Part shown: positions 11,220-23,499 of the stretch, piece after piece
Position numbering within the stretch: position 1 is the stretch's first letter
Layout: each line of letters starts with the position of its first letter
Assembly (NCBI GenBank): GCA_033032175.1
Contig: CM065316.1
Location: 3,008,115 to 3,072,114 of the forward strand
Source: Saturnia japonica
Taxonomy: Eukaryota; Arthropoda; Insecta; Lepidoptera; Saturniidae
Direction: 5' to 3'
Length of the DNA stretch: 64,000 nt
Translations under genes and position numbers: made by a program
Notes under the pieces: generated by a model
What the model saw: the letters and a program-made list of their open reading frames with translations, nothing else
Told to the model about the DNA's origin: nothing
Database searches by the model: none

Positions 11220-11324
11220 TTAATTTAATTGATAATAATAATATTTTTTAAAATTAATTTTTCTATTTCTTGTATAAATCAAAAGAAAATCGTTCAAGTT
11301 GCACGTCGGATCTGACATTCACCA

Positions 11325-11560
11325 ATTTTTTACTGACTTCAACAAAAGACGGGAGGCTACTGAATTCGAATTTTTTTTATGGATCTTCAGCCCTGACTTC
11401 TTTGTTTATGAACCGATTTAGGTGTTTCTTTTTTTGTTGGATAGGGTATACTTTAAGGATGGTTTCATTTTAATTTCATTGGCATTGGTCCTTCAATTTC
11501 AAAGATACACAAGGGAACTCTTCAAAACCATTGAAGTTGTTTTTCTTTTTTGTTAAAAAC
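11325..11560 (+). repeat. repeat family G
   Basis: It contains TGACTTCAACAAAAGACGGG, TTTATGAACCGATTTAGG and TTTTTGTTGGATAGGG, shared with the other G copies. Unknown class, no protein. Confidence 0.55.
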
Positions 11561-11704
11561 TCTCTTGTTTTATAGCAAAAGCTGTCGTTACCGACGTTGT
11601 TTTGAATTTTCCGGTAGCTATTAATTTGACTACAGCGCCAGCGCCACCTATCGTAGTTAGATTTTGTGTTTTGTTTTTATTGTTTTTGTTGGTAAATATT
11701 GAAA

Positions 11705-11865
11705 TACTAACTGTGTCCCGCGATTTCATCCACATATAATTTAGAAGAAATGACTGATTGATGATTTATAATAATTCAATATACAATATTTTTATCGGGC
11801 GGCCAGATGATCCCATCGCGGCATCGCACGGCTCGTTCGCACCCCTACTACTATTAGTCCGGGAG
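11705..11865 (+). repeat. repeat family H
   Basis: Contains ATCGGGCGGCCAGATGAT and GCGGCATCGCACGGCTCGTT. A close copy is at 29163-29480, and 45290-45505 shares its distal half with that copy. Confidence 0.5.
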
Positions 11866-12064
11866 CTACGGGACCTTTTTCATGAGTAGCAATATACATA
11901 GAAGGACTTGATTTTGATAACACCGGCCGACAAATGAAAACTTTTTGAACGTTGTTTTGATTTCAGTGAAACATATCACTAATTTATAGTATTTTAAACA
12001 CAAAAATACCTACATAATTACTCTATCACATCAGGTTTTTTACAAAAAGGAAAAAGTGTTTATT

Positions 12065-12450
12065 TTAAAATTTTAAGAAAAAATCAATTATTACATTATA
12101 AATACATTTATATATTTGAAAACTTAAAAAGAAAATATCAAGTACAATAATTGCTACAGGGCTATTTAGAATGACATATTTTACGTTTAGATCACGTTTT
12201 GTAGACCAGCAGTAATCAGCCATCATATTTACATTCCATCGACCTTGGCACCTTGTTTCCATAGTTTTTATGTCTTGGTGGAACATTTCTCCCTGTTCTT
12301 TACTATAATCACCAAGATTATCAGGGAAAAAATCCACATGTGAATGTAAAAAATGGAGTTTTATACTCATATTACATGCCAATTTTTTGTTCTGACGATG
12401 TTGAGCTGAAATCAGATATTGAACTTGGAACTGTGTGGAATGGGACGTGT
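12065..12450 (-). pseudogene. fragment of a repeat-associated conserved protein (unassigned)
   Basis: On the minus strand about 65 residues look conserved: HFLHSHVDFFPDNLG, then KEQGEMFHQDIKTME, then GRWNVNMMADYCW. I recall near-identical motifs from repeated, transposon-like arthropod proteins, but I cannot name the superfamily. The C-terminal 40 codons are low-complexity read-through of AT-rich DNA. No upstream exon or terminal repeats were found, so it is treated as a relic. This call rests on memory of the motif. Confidence 0.4.
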
Positions 12451-12459
12451 AACTGAGGT

Positions 12460-14145
12460 TACATTTGCGTAGGTTATCTTATTTTTGTTTTTAACATTAA
12501 ATAAAACCTTTCACAATGGTACAGCAAGAATAACAATTATCAATATGATTGGCTTGCGTTCTCCAAATCATGGGTCTACTAAAAGGTAGAGATTGTCTTT
12601 TGCGGTATGTCCACTGCCTTCATTGTTCAACACAAATAGCTAGTACAAACTAACTGCGGAGTCCACGATTTTAGTTGTATTTTGAAGTCAAAATAACCAT
12701 TATACATATTATCTAAAAACTCAGTAAATTTCAGTTTTTACTTTGAAGTCATAAAGTTACCACAAATGTAACAAAATGTATCTGGACTATTATGACCTTT
12801 CTTAAAGACATTATGTTTTTTAGACGTTTTTCAACCACAAATCATTAATTAAATATAAAATACCAAAAGTAAAACGTATACAATTTTTTTTTAATAATCA
12901 CACTGATTTCAGTAAAAGTTTGTAACCAAAGTAACTATAACGGCTTATTTCCATGTAACGCATTTTAAATGAGCGTGTCGCTGTTCCTACTAATATATTT
13001 TCTCACGAGAAGTCGCTTAATTCAAGGAGAGAGCGCCAAAACTCAATAATTCAATTTATTTTTACTGAAAAATCAAAAATAGCGAATATATTAATTTTAC
13101 TAAAAATCTGATGTTTTCGCCAAGCTAGCTCAGTTTTATAAATAATATAGTCGGCAGATAGTTGAAACGTTTATTCAACCACCACAATGTATTACACATT
13201 CGTAAGTTAGGCTATTATATAAAATAATCAGCAAACACGACAGTTATTTTAATAGACATCCAAACGACGCCCTAACTAGAGCTCTTCTTTGTATTCTCTG
13301 TCAAATTCAAGAATAGAACTAATAACCTATGCATATACAACCTACATAGAGTAATCCTAGTACCTAGACGGGAGACGTATATCACGGCGTCTGGAAGTAC
13401 TAGGGACGGGTTGTCTTACTATAGTGTGATACGATAAAATTAGGTACGATTTTGTAAACAGCACTACAAAATTGGTGGAAAAAGTTAATAATATCTTGGA
13501 CAAGGAAAATCATGTCGGCCGGTGTAATAACCGAGCGTCAGACCGCGCGACCTCACATAGGTATGGTGTAGGAGGCTGACGAAGATGTAAAAAAATATTA
13601 TTGAAATTGTAACAGTATATATGCTGCAAATTATTACATTACTTATTTAAGAAAAATAACCGTCCCATCTCGATATGCTGATAAAATGGTCGTCAGTTAT
13701 TTATAAGTAGTTCATCGGAAAATTATAAAAATAAAGCAGTAATATACAATTTGAAATTGATAGTGGTTATTATTTATGATTAATATAACAAGAAAAATAT
13801 CCTCAGACTGCATGATATTGCTTAAAAGTTTGAGCTGACAAATTTTCAACAAATCTTTGTCATCTCATACCTTATTGTGGCATAAGTATAAGAGATAGCA
13901 TTTACCATTAAGCCAGCGCATGTGGATAAAGCAGTTCGCGAAGGTTTCGACTTCCAACCTACGTAACAAAATTTAATATTTAAGGCTAGCTGAGAGTTGT
14001 AACCTAATGTTAGATAGCCTATATATACTATTTCTCATGGGGCTGGCTATCGCATGAAAAAAATATATTTTCGAAACCGACTTGTAGTTTGAGAGATTAG
14101 CGTGTTTAAATAAACAAACAAAAAAAATTACATTGGACTACAATA
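12460..14145. other. intergenic, no gene supported
   Basis: AT-rich, with only short frames. A local inverted pair lies at 13354-13405 (CCTAGTACCTAGACG against CGTCTGGAAGTACTAGG), possibly the core of a small foldback element. Confidence 0.3.
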
Positions 14146-14147
14146 TG

Positions 14148-14275
14148 GGGTTATTCAAGAGGCGAGTGAACGAGTTTTTAAATGGTCGACAACGCGTATA
14201 ATATGCTTCTAGTATTGCAAGAGACTGTCTATAGGCTGCTGTTTCCACTTACCATCAGGCGTAAGTAATTTCTTC
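14148..14275 (+). pseudogene. LINE 3' end: last codons of a reverse transcriptase ORF
   Basis: The reading MGLFKRRVNEFLNGRQRV followed by a stop is the usual C-terminus of a Jockey/CR1-like LINE. The 3' untranslated part contains CTTACCATCAGGCG. A sister fragment is at 17550-17690. Confidence 0.6.
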
Positions 14276-14652
14276 GTCCCATTTTTTGTACATATTTCAT
14301 GATTTCTAAAAGTATTATTGTCAGTTCTTAATTGTGGAATTACATATACTTTTTCAGCGAAACAAAATTTCATAAAAATCGGTCAAGCCGTTTTCACGGT
14401 AAATCCAGATAAATAAACATTTTTTTAAGTATTCGTGATCAGTATTCTTCAACAGATGCCTATCACGAAATTTATTAAAAAAAATAGGTACGTGCTCAGA
14501 CAGAACTGCAGATAAATTGATATAGATATACATTATTATTTACATAATAGTTTAGATTACATATTTTGTTACTAAGTACTACATCGTCTCTTATCGGATT
14601 GTATATGGTACGGGCGCGTTTTTGGATGATAATATATCATCATAATTATAAT

Positions 14653-15003
14653 AATACGTGAAGCAAAAACTTTAAAACCCTTTTAAGCGTTTTTCGCGCA
14701 CGGAAGACTGTGAGATTTGGCATGGTTAAAGTTTATATGGAGAAGGAGTACAGGAAGCTAAAATTTATCTATAATATCTGTTACTAATATATTAATTTAA
14801 ATAAATTAATACTGCGAATCCTAACCCGACCAGTGAGTGGCATTGAACTTGACCCCCAAAATATTGACATTGTCACTCAATGAAAAGTGACAGCAAGTGA
14901 TTTAATATCCACTGTTTAGGTTCATACTGCGAATGTCAAACAGAATATAGTCTATGATTAAAAAGTTTCTGGTCGAATTTAAATCGTTGGGCGACCACTA
15001 GTA
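14653..15003 (+). repeat. repeat family B, about 350 bp
   Basis: It starts AATACGTGAAGCAAAAAC and ends GGGCGACCACTAGTATT, with CACGGAAGACTGTGAGATTT inside. Full-length relatives are at 30338-30677 (plus) and 40953-41303 (minus). All three share both ends, so it is a discrete non-coding element. Confidence 0.75.
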
Positions 15004-15154
15004 TTATTAAAATGATGGATAATGTAAAATATATACAAATACTGGTCTATTTATTGTAATGACATTAATTTTATGTTTAGACTTTAGACTGAGATAAATA
15101 ATGCTTCCAGTTATATATACTTACAGTACGCAAAAAGGAAAGGATATAAAAACC

Positions 15155-15660
15155 TCCTCGGTGTGAAACCCTTGAGTCTGGCAGCCGCCCGCGCGATTTA
15201 GGTGACACTGCATTTGCAATCACTTAGCTCCCCACACACATCATTACACACAATATGTTCATAAATACGTGCACCCCACATAGGTACATACCTACACTAA
15301 TCTGTAAGGAACCTTTTTTTTTCTTTTTTAAACTAGTTAGTTTAGACCACATTTCAGATCACTAAATACATATACATATATGTCCCTTCCTTTCTCCCAA
15401 GAGGCAGGGACATGTATATATGTTAGTGTAGCTCGTATCTTACGGATAGGGAATTAGTCAGATCGCGACTTCTTTGCAATCGTGGCAACAGCCCAAACCG
15501 AGGTCCGGCCACTTTGGCACCCTTGCGCGCTTGTTGCGCACGCTTTCGCGGCTGAGTGCCTTAAGCGCTCTCCCCCAAGCCCTGTAAAGCTGTAAAAGCC
15601 ATCAGCGGTTCTGCTTTTAGTTAGGGCCCCTCAGGCTAACAGTGAGGTCAGTAAAAAAAA
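15155..15660 (+). repeat. polyA SINE-like element family E, complete, with 12-bp target duplication
   Basis: The element ends in a short A run and is flanked by a perfect 12-bp duplication, GATATAAAAACC, at 15143-15154 and 15661-15672. That is what LINE-driven retroposition leaves. The body holds GGTCCGGCCACTTTGGCACC and GGCTGAGTGCC. The head (from TCCTCGGTGTGAAACC) shows no tRNA-type B box that I can see. Fragments recur at 4103, 25775, 26645, 45867 and 58240. Confidence 0.75.
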
Positions 15661-15672
15661 GATATAAAAACC

Positions 15673-16683
15673 ATTACTTATACGCTAGTTTGTTACTAGA
15701 AAGAAATGAATTATTTTGAGTTGTGGTGACGTGCAACCGCAACACTGAATTAAGGAAATGTCTGGCAATTAGCCAATTACCTGACTTTGATAGTGTCAAA
15801 ATAGAGCACGGTTAACCTGTCACCCGTATAAAAACCTCTTAGATTTATTGGCTTTGGCTTATAGAGACTGTTTGAATGACTGTTACAACCCCTGGGGTTG
15901 ACAACTTTTGGTAAATTATTTTAAACACTTTAGATGTTGAAAATAATACATATGATTTTTTTTTTCATTATTGAAACATAGGTGATAATTTTTTTACTCA
16001 AAATAAAAATATGTCACAAAAAACGCGGCATTATAGTACCGTGACGTCATCATTAATTTTACATGTCATTTTGTATGATAAATGACAAATGTGATCACTT
16101 ACACAAGAGTCCAACGTTCTTATTTCCTGAACGGTGACGTCAAGTTTTCTAATCGGCGTTTCAAATCGCGTGACTCACAGCCAAAAATATTAATTTTCCA
16201 AAGGGAAAATTAAATAAATAATCAATTTTTTCCAGATTTGTATTGTTTTAGGCTTTTTGCTAGACCAATATTAGTCAATAATTTAATTAATTAATAGTAT
16301 CAGAGGAGAAAGGTCAATGCGGCAATATTAAAAAAGATAGTCGGAATTGTCGGAAATAGGAATAGAGGGTAGAAAACACCACGACTAAACTTAAATCTTT
16401 GTTGTCTATATTATTACGTATTAGGCGTATCACGCAAAAAAAAACGACTGGACAGATTTTGATAATTTTTTTTTTGTTTTTCTACTTAGATACTCTAAGC
16501 CTTTATCTGAAAAAAATATCACGATATCTTCATTCAATAAAAAGTTATTATGGTTATAAGAAACTACGATTTTTATAAGCACTACGCATTCAGCGACATG
16601 TTTTTATGCCGTGGTGATAATACAATAAACAAGGCGAAGTCGCGGGTATTGGCTAGTAAAAAATAACTTGAAGTTATATTATT
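15673..16683. other. intergenic, no gene supported
   Basis: Two TGACGTCA-like sites (16042-16049 and 16135-16141) stand out, but nothing else suggests a promoter. The stretch is otherwise AT-rich and non-coding. Confidence 0.3.
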
Positions 16684-16684
16684 T

Positions 16685-17190
16685 ACTAGCTGTGTCCGTG
16701 GCTTAGCTCACATGGACTACAGAATGCCCGTGTGAATTTTCTTCCCCCGCTCCCCGCTATTTTAAAGACAAAAGTGCTGATTGTGGGTGTTCCTTAGAAG
16801 ATAGATGTATACTATTCCGAACTTTTTTGTAGGTATGTAGTACATTATTTTGCTATATCTCTTATGGTTTACTCAGCATAAGCCATTTAAGCACCCAAAT
16901 TGATTCATCACGACCGGTTGTTTTTTTATTTATGCGGAACCCTAATCCTTTTTACCTAAAATAAAAGTAGCCTAAGTTACTCCCTGTATTATCAGCTATC
17001 TATCAGTGAAAGTCCCGTCAAAATCGGTCCAACTGTTTCAGAGATTACCCGGAACAAACAGACAGACAGAATTTTTTTTTAAATATGGGCTTTTTTTGTT
17101 AGGTATCGTATATACTTTCATATGCATTTAGTAAAAAACTGTTATTTTCACATTACGAACAGACACTTGAATTTTATTAATTGTATAGAT
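16685..17190 (+). repeat. repeat family A, near full length
   Basis: Both ends are present (CTAGCTGTGTCCGTGGC and TTATTAATTGTATAGAT), as is the GAAAGTCCCGTCAAAATCGG landmark. Confidence 0.75.
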
Positions 17191-17549
17191 TGGTAGGTTT
17201 ATCATAATCCAAGACTAGTTGTACCTAACTAAGGACGTTCTGTACTAATTTGAACTGCTAAGACATAACGGAACTCTTTAACAATAAACAGTACGAATGT
17301 GGATTGTTCCTCCCTTGCCTCCTTTTGCATGTTCTACCGTTTGTGTAATGTGTTGTGCTCCGAGGAACTGTTCGGTATGATACCAGCGGCTTCTTTCCAC
17401 CAACACACCGCTCACCATCGGTAGGGAGTTCATCCTCACACTTTAGAACCTAAATGATCGCGGACAGTCCGGTTTCAGAGGAATATTTTTACACGAACGC
17501 TCCGTTTGTGGTTTAAGCTTCCTAGTGCTGATGTTTTCCAGGGGACTAC

Positions 17550-17690
17550 AGTATAGAGTTCTTCAAAAAGGGGTTAAATAGGTTTTCAAAGGGTCGGCAA
17601 CGCGCATGTGATACTTGTGTGTAAGCGTCCATAGGCTGTGATGACCGCTTACCATCAGGCGGACCGCATGCTTGTTTGCCACAATCTTGG
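17550..17690 (+). pseudogene. LINE 3' end, C-terminal codons
   Basis: The frame EFFKKGLNRFSKGRQRACD is the same LINE C-terminus as at 14148. It is followed by the 3' sequence CTTACCATCAGGCGGACCG. The rest of the element is missing. Confidence 0.6.
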
Positions 17691-17754
17691 TACCTATAAA
17701 AAAAGGTGGATACAGGTAGGACGCACATGGAATTTTTTTTTGGAGATTTGTCTT

Positions 17755-17850
17755 TTTGGGTCATTCCGACTAGTGGAATACCGTACAGAAGATCGCAGCC
17801 AAATAACCTAGTGTTGTGTTCCTGTGGTCAGTAGGGTTTCCAGAGCTATT
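17755..17850 (+). repeat. repeat family D fragment
   Basis: Contains CAGAAGATCGCAGCCAAATA and GTGTTGTGTTCCTG, as in the other D copies. Confidence 0.5.
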
Positions 17851-18009
17851 GCTTAAAAAAATTCTTAAAAACTTGGCTGGCTCCGAATCCAAAAATAAGA
17901 ATAATTGTATATTATTGTCCTAACAAAATATGTGGCAGACGAATAGTTCGTAGGAATATAAAATTGTGTTAAAAGAGGGTATTTTAAGTAAATTAATAAC
18001 GAAATTATT

Positions 18010-18740
18010 TTGTTACTAGCGGTGTGCCCGCGGCTCCACACTCGTTTGTTACTACGCAATAATTATTAAAACCCCTTTATTTTTACTCATATTGTTGACA
18101 ATTCATATGCCGTATCAATTGACGAGTGGCGTGTATTTCCCGGGTACAATTTTCATCAAAATCGATTGAAAACTATTATTCTAATGTACCTACAATTTCT
18201 AATGCATAATTAATTCTTATAGCCTCTCAATTATAGTAGGTACGATGTATGTTTCCCGTGTATAAAATTTGATTAGAATCGGTTGATTGATGAAAATTAA
18301 AATTTTTGAATTTCTTTTTTTTATTCTATAAGTAATATTGACAATTCTTATAGCCAATTAATTATGTGAATATTTAGACTTCCCGTGTATAAAATTTCAT
18401 CAAAATCGGTTAAGGATTAATGAAATTATAATTTTTTTTTAAAATTCTTATTTTTACGGTTCCCAAAAGTGTTATTGAAAATTCTCATTAATCTGTCATT
18501 CATGGAATTACTTATACTCCCGTGTACATAACTGAATTATCGAAAATAAATATATCTTTTAATTTTTGTTTTTACATTATCTAAAAGTAATATTGAAATT
18601 TATTATATATATAATATTTATTATTTATTATACGATGATATAAGCACCCCGTGTACAAAATTGCATAAGAATTGGTCAAGCCGTTTTTGCGTAAAATCCG
18701 GACATACAAACAGACGGACTGACGGATAATAAAAAAATTA
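18010..18740 (+). repeat. repeat family I, long diverged copy
   Basis: It begins CTAGCGGTGTGCCCGCGGC. It then has several diverged internal units of the type TCCCGTGTATAAAATTT followed by CATCAAAATCGG. It ends with GTCAAGCCGTTTTTGCG and CAGACGGACTGACGG. Related pieces lie at 14340-14420, 22550-22860 and 59500-59600. Confidence 0.45.
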
Positions 18741-19773
18741 ATGGCTTATTCGTGATCAAGTATCGTTTATATAATATGCGTATCGGGAAATTTTGGAAAA
18801 ATATTAAAAGTACAGACAGGACTACAGATTTATTTATGTATATATATCTATTTTTATATAATACGCCAAAAAAAAACAAAAGAAAATCATAGATGGGTTA
18901 TCACTATGTGTATTGTGGTCGCAATCCCTACCACCCCGCTATATTACTGCATATGCACCGGCTTATATCGAAACACGACAAACCAAAAGAAAATCATAGA
19001 TGAGATTATTACTGTTTGTATGGTATTGACATTATATGCCAATATGAATCCAACACATTAACCGTACCAATAAAACTTCAAAAATAATTAAAATCATACC
19101 TTATTGTACCGGCCTACGGGAAGGTTTTTTGAAAAACGTGAAACCCCTTTTATTCCTTTTTTATCAAAAGCATAAATATGAATGGGTTCTTCATACAAAC
19201 TTTTACCTAAGTATTATTTTCACCACATATGGAATAACACAATGAAATAATTCACTTGTAGCAAAACTGTATAATCCAGATAATTTACAATAGGTATATC
19301 GCTAATAATATATAAAATCCCGCGAGCCGCGATTGACAGCGCACGTCATATTCCTGTCATAAAATAAAACAGTATTTATGCCGTACTGCGTAGTTAAACA
19401 ATTTATATACACTTCAGCCAATCTTAAAAAGAATATTGGACTATCATTTAATAGGTAATTATTTGAAATACAATACATTTCCTATTAAGTATAACAATAT
19501 CAATTAATCAACAAACCAGATTGACAACCAACAAACTGGTTGGTATGGCAGCCGATGTCACTTCACCATTATCGCGCATGCGCATTTGGTGTTCCCATAT
19601 TTTGTTCATAGAAACTTTAACCCCTATTTTCTACCCTTAAAGTTTTATTTTCGCTACATAAAGTAACCTAAGACTTTTTCCAAAATCCGATCTATCTCTA
19701 TACCAAAATTAATGAAAATTGGTTCAGCGGTTTAGGCGTGAAACCGTAACAGACAGACAGAGTTGCTTTCACA
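18741..19773. other. intergenic, no gene supported
   Basis: AT-rich. An imperfect doubling of an AAAAGAAAATCATAGATG unit occurs near 18877 and 18983. No open frame has family features. Confidence 0.3.
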
Positions 19774-19774
19774 T

Positions 19775-20303
19775 TTATACAATTAATAAAATTGAATTGT
19801 CTATTTGTAATGTCAAAATAACAGTATTTTACTAAGTGTATATGAAAGTATATACGACACCTATAACAAAAAGCCAATTTTTAATTTTTTTTTATATCTG
19901 CGTGTCTGTCTGTTTGTTCCGGGTAATCTCCGAAATGGTTGGACCGATTTTGACGGGGCTTTCACTGATAGATAGCTGATGATATAGGGAGTAACTTAGA
20001 TTTTTTAAATTTTTGATAAAGAATTAGAGTTCCGCACAAATAAAAAAAAAACTGGTCATGGTGAATCTACTCGGGCGCTTAAATGGCTTATGCTGAGTAA
20101 ACTATAAGAGATATAGCAAATTAATATACTACATAATCATAGGCGTTAAAAAGACCTACAAAAAAGTCCGGAAGAGTATACATCTATCTTCTAAGGAACA
20201 CCCACAATAAGTATTTTTGTCTTTAAAATAGCTGGGAGCTGGGGAGCATGATTCGCGTGGGCATTCTGTAGTCCACGTGAGCGAAGCCACGGGCACAGCT
20301 AGT
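19775..20303 (-). repeat. repeat family A (minus), full length
   Basis: It runs from the complement of TTTTATTAATTGTAT to the complement of CTAGCTGTGCCCGTGGC, and includes the CTGTCTGTTTGTTCCGGG landmark. Confidence 0.75.
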
Positions 20304-20937
20304 TTATAATATTAGTATGGATTTTTGGTGCATTTTTTCAGAGTAATTTGGAGTCGGTTTTGTTATCGTGAAAAAAAGTTTATATAATATTTATTTCAAG
20401 TTAATAACTCCTACCTAACTTTAGTATATAAACTATTTACTCAATGATCATTATTCTCCAATTTTTCCAATAATTTCTTTCACTTTCTTTTTCAGTTTTT
20501 GTTTTTTTTCAGTTCTTCCTTCGTTGTTTTCATGGTCGTATATAATGAGGGTGTCTATTGGGTCCGTAGTCCAGACCCCATTTAGTCTAAACTGAAACGA
20601 TATAATTCGCTTAACATCCATCTTTTGTATTCATGACATAAAATTATTTAACTAAACTGCAATTCCAAATGATTGATTTTATTAACGTAAGCGATCTACT
20701 TTTTTATGATGTGAAGTCACGGAAAAAAACTAGTTTACTTTTATGCATATTAGGACTTCTTGTTTGAAAGCTGTAGCTACGCTCGTGTTTGTATATATAT
20801 ATTTTTGTCTTCCTCTCTTACATTGCACTCCACTCTGTGTTTGCACTCACCGTCGCCTCAAGCTACCACATTTCGGAGTAGCTTTAGGTTTGCTCGATGC
20901 TAATTGAATCTTTGTTGTTTTTTATTTAAAAAAAAAA

Positions 20938-21003
20938 TCTTTCTTTCTTTCTTGCTTCCTTCCTTTCTTTATTTCTTTCTTCCTTCTTTCTTTCTTTCTT
21001 CTA
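20938..21003. repeat. TTTC/TTCC microsatellite
   Basis: An imperfect pyrimidine tract with TTTC and TTCC units. Confidence 0.8.
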
Positions 21004-21534
21004 ACTTTATTTTAAATAACTGTTCTTCTTCTTTTTAAGTCATGACAACCGATTCCTTCGCTGCTTTTAAATTTTTTCGTGGTTTTCCTTTAGCAATCTC
21101 TTTCACCTTTTAGCACTTTATGTTGCCGTGAATTTTGCATGTTCACTATGTTCACTAAATCAAACATGATGTCATATAAGAATTCGTTTAGCTTTAATTT
21201 CTCCCGGTACCTTTTAGCTCTTTCTGCCGCCGTGAATTCTGCATGTTCACTAAAATCTGATGTCATACAAGAATTACTTTTGCAAACAATTTTGTAATGT
21301 CACGTAAAAAATAAATTACTCAGCGGTTACTTGCATATTTCAAAACAAATCATTTGATACACGTGACACATCAAAATCATTCAGATAAGCTATAAACAAG
21401 GAAAATATACAAATAATAAACACATATCAACAACACATTTACATACATATTTTCCCCGCAGCTTCGTCCGAGTGGATTTTTTTATTTTTTTGTGGGGGGG
21501 GGGATACAAAGAGAGGTAGGGCATAGGGAAATTA

Positions 21535-21765
21535 CTTTCGAGATTTCTCTCTACTTGGAGCAGCCCGATTGGTGGAACACCTCCACCCTACAGAATATCG
21601 CAGCCAAATAACCTTGTGTTGTATTCTGGCGGTGAGTAGGACTTCCAGAGCGCCTTAGGTTATTAGGTCAAGGTTGGCATCGCGCTAGATATTAAAAGCG
21701 TCCATAGGCTTCAGTAGCCGCTTACAATTAGGAGGGCCGTATGCTTGTTTACCCCCCTTTATATT
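21535..21765 (+). repeat. repeat family D
   Basis: It runs from GAGATTTCTCTCTACTTGG through GGTGGAACACCTCCACCC to GGCCGTATGCTTGTTTACC. It is the most complete copy of this family in the window. Confidence 0.6.
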
Positions 21766-21894
21766 ATAAAAAAGAAAGGAAGAAGGGGCCTGTAATACAT
21801 AACCTTCTAGTTACACACATTAGGTAGGTACATTAGTGAATTATTAATGAAATAATTTTGAAAGTTAGATCAATAGTTCCAATGTATGTGTTCC

Positions 21895-22079
21895 AATTCG
21901 GTATAGTAAAGTAGCGGACTTTATTACTCTATGGTTACACCTACAAACAAACAAAAAAATTCTTCATACTATTATTGACACTGCCACATTATCGGAATTC
22001 GGTCAAGAATCGCGTTATCACGACGTCTGTAACCATAGAATAGTATAGTCCGCTCGCTCGTACTCTATTACACCGAATT
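21895..22079. mobile_element. small foldback element (MITE-like), about 185 bp
   Basis: The left arm (AATTCGGTATAGTAAAGTAG and on to TCTATGGTTAC) is repeated in inverse orientation at the right (GTAACCATAGAATAGTATAG and on to CACCGAATT). Each arm is about 45 bp, around a short loop. It has no coding capacity and the superfamily is unknown. Confidence 0.6.
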
Positions 22080-22327
22080 CATAATTTTATCGCTTTAACC
22101 AAAGCATTCGTCAGTGATACGAAATTTTTACCGAGTGCTCGCGAACACGAACGCCAACAATACGGGTAAAGCAGTTTTCATTATACGAGTACACTAAAAC
22201 GAGTTCATGCATTTATTACGAAGTAATTATTTACGTCACCTAATATTATTTATATCTTTGGCCACAATTTCATCTGATGTTAGGTGACGATGTGAGAACT
22301 GGCCACCAAGTACAGTTACTGAAACAT

Positions 22328-22378
22328 ACCCCTATGGGTACCTATGTACCTAAGTACCTAATAAGTACCTATGTACTT
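22328..22378. repeat. degenerate GTACCTA tandem repeat
   Basis: Five or six copies of a unit near GTACCTA, of varied spacing. Confidence 0.6.
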
Positions 22379-22888
22379 GACGACAGATTTTCAATTTGAG
22401 GGCGGTAGCAGCTAGCTAGAGGGGATAAGAAAATGGTTGTAATCACGGTGTTTTCCTTCTCAAAAACCTAAGGATAATTGTAGAGATTCTATGATTTTTT
22501 GGAAAATTTAATCTAGATTGGTTGACAATTAATATTTATCTTTATTATGCCCAATTCTTTTTTTACGATTCTTAAAAGTATTATTGAAAATTCTTATAAT
22601 CTGTCAATTATAGAATGACTTTTACTCCAGTGTACAACATTTAAACAAAACCGGTTGAGTAATAACAATTTTTTTTGTCTTTTTCGTTGTGTAAAAGTAT
22701 TATTGAAATTTTTATGGTTTAACATTTGATCAAACTCATAAGCATGCATAACCAAGTATAAAATTTCATAACAATCGGTCAAGCCGGTTAAGGACATATT
22801 CGTTATCATTATCCTTTATATAGGAGGTTTATCGAGCAGTTTGGAATAAATTACATGTCCAGAGAGAAGTACAGATTTATTGATATAG

Positions 22889-23126
22889 ACTAAATGTTAC
22901 CCGTGGCATCGTCCGCATGGAATTTTACAAAAAAAATATGCTGAATCCTATTTTTTTCTAAAATAAAACTAGCCTAAATTACTCCTTATAACAGAACAAA
23001 CAGACAGACGAAAATTATACAAATTGCTTTTAGTTATATGTACCGTATATACTCTCATATGTAATTAGTAAAAAGCTGTTATTTTGCCATTACAAACAAA
23101 CACTTCAATTTTATTAATTGTATAGA
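22889..23126 (+). repeat. repeat family A, internally deleted
   Basis: The start is degraded (GTTACCCGTGGCATCGTCCG) and the end is TTATTAATTGTATAGAT. The middle 250 bp of the family is absent. Confidence 0.6.
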
Positions 23127-23499
23127 TTAATTGAGAAATTACACTTATATATTTCCCATAAACAAAATTTCAATAAAATTTGTTCAGCCATTTAACCATA
23201 CCAATGGACAACCAAATGGTCAAAATGGTTAAATGTTGAAATTAAGATATATGCATATCAAATAGCTATCTAGCATAATATTACAAAACCACATGTATTT
23301 AAGAGTACTTTATTGTGATTACAACTTAGGTCATCGTAAAATGGTCACTATACAATGGTTACTCTTTGACACTCACTTACGACGAATCAAAGGTACTTTA
23401 TGAATTGGTCTATAGGTAATACAACACTTCATTAGCTAAACCATATAGTTACAAGGAATAACCGAATATTAGACTTAACTATCGTTCCCAAACCAGATA

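Noticed and set aside
16042..16141. Two TGACGTCA-like sites as a CRE promoter
   Set aside because: No TATA, initiator or gene follows; two such words in AT-rich DNA are weak evidence.
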